NCBI RefSeq assembly: GCF_002836255.1
Contig: NZ_PJAU01000033.1
Span: 558,001 to 622,000, forward strand
Length of the DNA: 64,000 bases
Source of the DNA: Colwellia sp. 75C3
GTDB lineage: Bacteria > Pseudomonadota > Gammaproteobacteria > Enterobacterales > Alteromonadaceae
Direction of reading: 5' to 3'
This document shows positions 61,302 through 64,000 of this stretch, piece after piece. The notes beneath the pieces are model-generated. The model saw nothing but the letters and a program-made list of their open reading frames with translations, was not told where the DNA came from and made no database searches. The position numbers and the translations under genes were made by a program. How positions within the stretch are numbered: the first letter of the stretch is position 1; each line of letters begins with the position of its first letter.

Positions 61302-62198
61302 ATGAGTTTAACACTACTATACCGAGGAAAGAACGTCAGATTCTCAATGCGACTAACTAAATTGCATTGGTTATCCGCTATGTGCGCCTTTGCGTTAATT
61401 TCAGGGTTAATCGTTCATCTAATTGCCAGTAATAAATTACAACCTAATAGCGAAAAGTACCAAGTGTTATCTCAAGTTAATTCAGTACCAATGCAAGTTA
61501 AAGAACAAAAAATTACCGCGTTAACTATCAAACTCGCCGAATTACAAAGCCAAGTATTACGTTTAAATGCTCTCGGTGATCGCTTAGCAGATGATGCTAA
61601 TATTCCCGAGAAAGAATTCAACTTCAAGCAACTACCAGCAAGTGGTGGACCCGCATCGAATACTTTTCTAGTTAATGATAAAACACTTGAACAACTCTTT
61701 ATTGAAATAGAGCTCTTTGAAAGCAAAATAAATTACGAAGAAAAACAACTACAAATGCTTGAATCTTTGACATTTGGTCACCATATACAAAATAATGGTT
61801 ACTTATCAGGTCGACCAATAGCCAAAGGCTGGTTATCCTCTTATTATGGTGTCCGCAAAGACCCGTTTAATGGTAAAGCAACCATGCACAAAGGCATCGA
61901 TTTTGCGGGTAAAGAAGATACCGCTATTATTGCTACGGCAGCAGGCGTTATCACTTGGGCAAGTAAGCGCTATGGTTATGGAAATTTAATTGAAATAAAT
62001 CATGGTGATGGTTTAACTACACGCTATGGTCATAATAAAGATTTACTGGTAAATGTCGGTGATGTCGTAAATAAAGGGCAAAAAATTGCACGAATGGGCA
62101 GTACTGGTCGCTCAACTGGACCACATGTTCATTATGAAATATTACGAAATAATAAACAAATTGACCCAATTAAGTTTGTTTATCGAAAAGGGAAGTAA
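61302..62198 (+). CDS. M23-family (LytM) peptidoglycan peptidase, membrane-anchored
   Basis: Predicted periplasmic endopeptidase of 298 residues. One transmembrane helix (about 24-42) is followed by a coiled-coil region (about 65-155) and a C-terminal LytM domain with the metal and catalytic residues intact: HKGIDFAG (H and D ligands), and HVHYEI (the HxH pair). This differs from EnvC- or NlpD-like activators, which have lost these residues, so it is probably a real hydrolase. It stands between dciA and secA, as in other marine gammaproteobacteria, where secM is absent. Confidence 0.88.
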   Translation: MSLTLLYRGKNVRFSMRLTKLHWLSAMCAFALISGLIVHLIASNKLQPNSEKYQVLSQVNSVPMQVKEQKITALTIKLAELQSQVLRLNALGDRLADDANIPEKEFNFKQLPASGGPASNTFLVNDKTLEQLFIEIELFESKINYEEKQLQMLESLTFGHHIQNNGYLSGRPIAKGWLSSYYGVRKDPFNGKATMHKGIDFAGKEDTAIIATAAGVITWASKRYGYGNLIEINHGDGLTTRYGHNKDLLVNVGDVVNKGQKIARMGSTGRSTGPHVHYEILRNNKQIDPIKFVYRKGK

Positions 62199-62250
62199 CC
62201 GGTTGAAACGTTAAGCGGTTATCATAATAATTCACGAATGGTGGTTAGTA

Positions 62251-62517
62251 TATACCCATGTCACCTCAAAATGCAGGAGTCAGCTGGAATTAGAAACGTC
62301 TTTAGGTAAGGCATTGATTGAAGAGAATGGTTGTTCCATTGTCGAAACCAATAACGTAGCATAAAACGTTTCTAAACCAGCCCTATGGGGACGACTGAGC
62401 AAATCATGCGCTTCGTTGCATCTGTTTTTAAGGGAATAACCCTTAATAAAAAGATGTGCCTTGATCATGAGTCGCTCAGTTATCCTGAAAATCGCATTTT
62501 GAAGTATCATGGGTATA
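62251..62517. repeat. MITE-like element, copy 4 (267 bp, full length)
   Basis: The ends are inverted: TATACCCATGTCACCTCAAA on the left; on the right, read on the other strand, TATACCCATGATACTTCAAA. On its minus strand it carries the shared core with CATTCTCTTCAATCAATG, also present in the 4.5- and 32.9-kb copies. Its right quarter matches the left half of the 41.3-kb copy. It occupies most of the 354-base gap between the M23 peptidase gene and secA, leaving only 35 bases before the secA ATG. No gene is encoded; an 80-codon open frame inside it is an accident of the repeat. Confidence 0.82.
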
Positions 62518-62552
62518 GCCACTAATAATTCTCAATTAATGGTTTAAATAAG

Positions 62553-64000
62553 ATGTTTGGAAGTTTGTTAACAAAAATATTCGGTAGTCGAAATGATAGA
62601 TTACTAAAACAGATGGGCAAAGAAGTAACTAAAATAAATGCACTCGAGCCTGTTTTAGAAGCGTTAAGTGATGAAGAATTGAAAGCGAAAACCATTGAGT
62701 TTAAAGAGCGATTTACTCAAGGTGAAACGGTAGAGCAATTATTAGCTGAAGCCTTTGCTGTAGTCAGAGAAGCCAGTAAACGAGTCTTTGGTATGCGTCA
62801 TTTTGATGTACAAATGATTGGCGGCATGGTGCTTAATGACGGTAAAATTGCTGAGATGCGTACCGGTGAAGGTAAAACATTAACCGCTACCTTACCATCA
62901 TACCTAAATGCCTTAACGGATAAAGGTGTTCACGTTATTACCGTGAATGATTACCTCGCAACACGTGATGCGGATTGGAGTCGCCCTTTATTTGAATTTC
63001 TTGGGATGACTGTTGGTTGTAACGTTGCCGGTATGACAACTGAAGGTAAGCAAGCTGCTTATCAATCAGATATTACTTACGGTACCAATAACGAATTCGG
63101 TTTTGATTATTTACGTGACAATATGGTGTTCTCTCCACAAGAACGCGCTCAAAAACCACTACATTTTGCAATTATTGATGAAGTCGATTCAATCTTAATT
63201 GATGAAGCAAGAACGCCACTTATTATTTCAGGTCAAGCTGAAGATAGCTCGGCACTGTATAAAATTATTAATACTTTAGTACCGACGCTCGAGCAGCAAG
63301 AAGAAGAAGATAAAGAAGGTGAAGAAAGTACGGGTGACTTCACTATTGATGAAAAAGCAAAACAAGTTTATTTAACTGAACGTGGTCAAATTCACATTGA
63401 AGAGATCATGGTTGAAAAAGAATTATTAACGGTAGGTGATACTCTGTTCTCAGCCGCTAATATTACTTTATTACATCATGTTATGGCTGCACTTCGTGCT
63501 CATAAACTCTTTCATAAAGATGTCGATTATATTGTAAAAGATGATGAAATAGTCATTGTTGATGAACACACTGGCCGTACGATGGAAGGCCGTCGTTGGT
63601 CTGAAGGTCTTCATCAGGCAGTTGAAGCTAAAGAAGGTGTTAATATTCAAAATGAAAATCAGACACTTGCTTCTATAACCTTTCAAAACTATTTCCGAAT
63701 TTATGAAAAACTGTCAGGTATGACAGGAACGGCAGATACTGAAGCTTTTGAGTTTAGTCACATTTATGGTCTAGAGACAGTTATTATTCCTACCAACCAG
63801 CCAATGGTTCGTAAGGATATGCCTGATTTGATTTACTTAACAACAGACGAAAAATTTGAAGCTATTTTAGCTGATATTCAAGATTGTGTGAAACGAGGAC
63901 AACCAGTACTTGTAGGTACCATTGCGATTGAAACCTCTGAGTTTTTATCAGACTTCTTGAAAAAAGAAAAAATCAAACACAAGGTACTTAACGCTAAGTT
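62553..64000 (+). CDS. secA: Preprotein translocase ATPase SecA, 3' end beyond window
   Basis: Motor ATPase that drives protein export through SecYEG. The first 482 codons are present and remain open to the window edge; the full protein should be about 900 residues. Visible are the N-terminal helix [16 protein letters not shown], Walker A GEGKT at 105-109 (the same position as in E. coli), [17 protein letters not shown], and the DEAD-box region [17 protein letters not shown] lysine/glutamate-rich insert ([13 protein letters not shown]) lies near residue 250. The ribosome binding site is weak (AATAAG). No secM is found upstream. Confidence 0.97.
   Translation, partial: MFGSLLTKIFGSRNDRLLKQMGKEVTKINALEPVLEALSDEELKAKTIEFKERFTQGETVEQLLAEAFAVVREASKRVFGMRHFDVQMIGGMVLNDGKIAEMRTGEGKTLTATLPSYLNALTDKGVHVITVNDYLATRDADWSRPLFEFLGMTVGCNVAGMTTEGKQAAYQSDITYGTNNEFGFDYLRDNMVFSPQERAQKPLHFAIIDEVDSILIDEARTPLIISGQAEDSSALYKIINTLVPTLEQQEEEDKEGEESTGDFTIDEKAKQVYLTERGQIHIEEIMVEKELLTVGDTLFSAANITLLHHVMAALRAHKLFHKDVDYIVKDDEIVIVDEHTGRTMEGRRWSEGLHQAVEAKEGVNIQNENQTLASITFQNYFRIYEKLSGMTGTADTEAFEFSHIYGLETVIIPTNQPMVRKDMPDLIYLTTDEKFEAILADIQDCVKRGQPVLVGTIAIETSEFLSDFLKKEKIKHKVLNAK

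Noticed and set aside
62280-62522. 80-codon open frame on the minus strand
   Set aside because: It lies almost entirely inside the 267-bp repeat element and is produced by its sequence; no protein features.
62199-62552. secM-like arrest peptide gene upstream of secA
   Set aside because: The interval is filled by the repeat element, and no frame with a signal sequence and arrest-like C-terminus is present.

Overview
The window is chromosomal DNA from an AT-rich marine gammaproteobacterium. Gene content and order (mdh; ispB divergent from rplU-rpmA-obg; gltBD; arcA with a free Hpt protein; a complete dcw cluster from mraZ to lpxC; dciA, an M23 peptidase, secA) point to the Alteromonadales, most likely Colwellia or a close relative. 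This assignment comes from recognising protein sequences and gene order, not from a database search. No rRNA, tRNA, CRISPR array, phage or complete transposase gene was seen.

Layout. 1-5.4 kb: housekeeping genes (mdh, ispB, rplU-rpmA-obg, folA) with clear intrinsic terminators. 5.4-11.3 kb: gltBD on the minus strand. 12-17.2 kb: folE2, a histidine phosphotransfer protein resembling the ArcB Hpt domain, ArcA, an orphan membrane histidine kinase and rsmC. 17.3-21.1 kb: a lysine riboswitch controlling a three-gene operon (DapD-type succinyltransferase, divergent LysA-type decarboxylase, AstE/aspartoacylase-type zinc deacylase). 21.2-25.7 kb: a TraF-like outer-membrane protein and a probable Zur-controlled zinc-uptake unit (small CxxC protein plus His-rich TonB-dependent receptor). 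25.8-32.8 kb: an orphan periplasmic binding protein, CvfB, and an RND efflux pair. 33-41.3 kb: a TPR hybrid sensor kinase with a membrane partner, a Dyp peroxidase, a transglutaminase-like protein and an acyl-CoA dehydrogenase behind a possible PsrA site. 41.6-60.6 kb: the dcw division and cell-wall cluster, starting with a promoter and three 10-bp-spaced MraZ-type repeats. 60.7-64 kb: dciA, an M23 peptidase and the first half of secA, cut by the window end.

The two strongest non-routine signals are: (1) the lysine-riboswitch operon, where an anti-Shine-Dalgarno element in the leader is perfectly complementary to the dapD ribosome binding site and where the deacylase is a candidate substitute for DapE; and (2) a family of about 265-bp non-coding, MITE-like elements present in four copies (4.5, 32.9, 41.3 and 62.3 kb; two full length, one internally deleted, one truncated) that share a core but carry two kinds of terminal inverted repeat. 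Some copies sit directly in front of essential genes (folA, secA). Also notable are a Zur-like box overlapping a promoter that would give a leaderless mRNA, and a complete HptA-ArcA pair.
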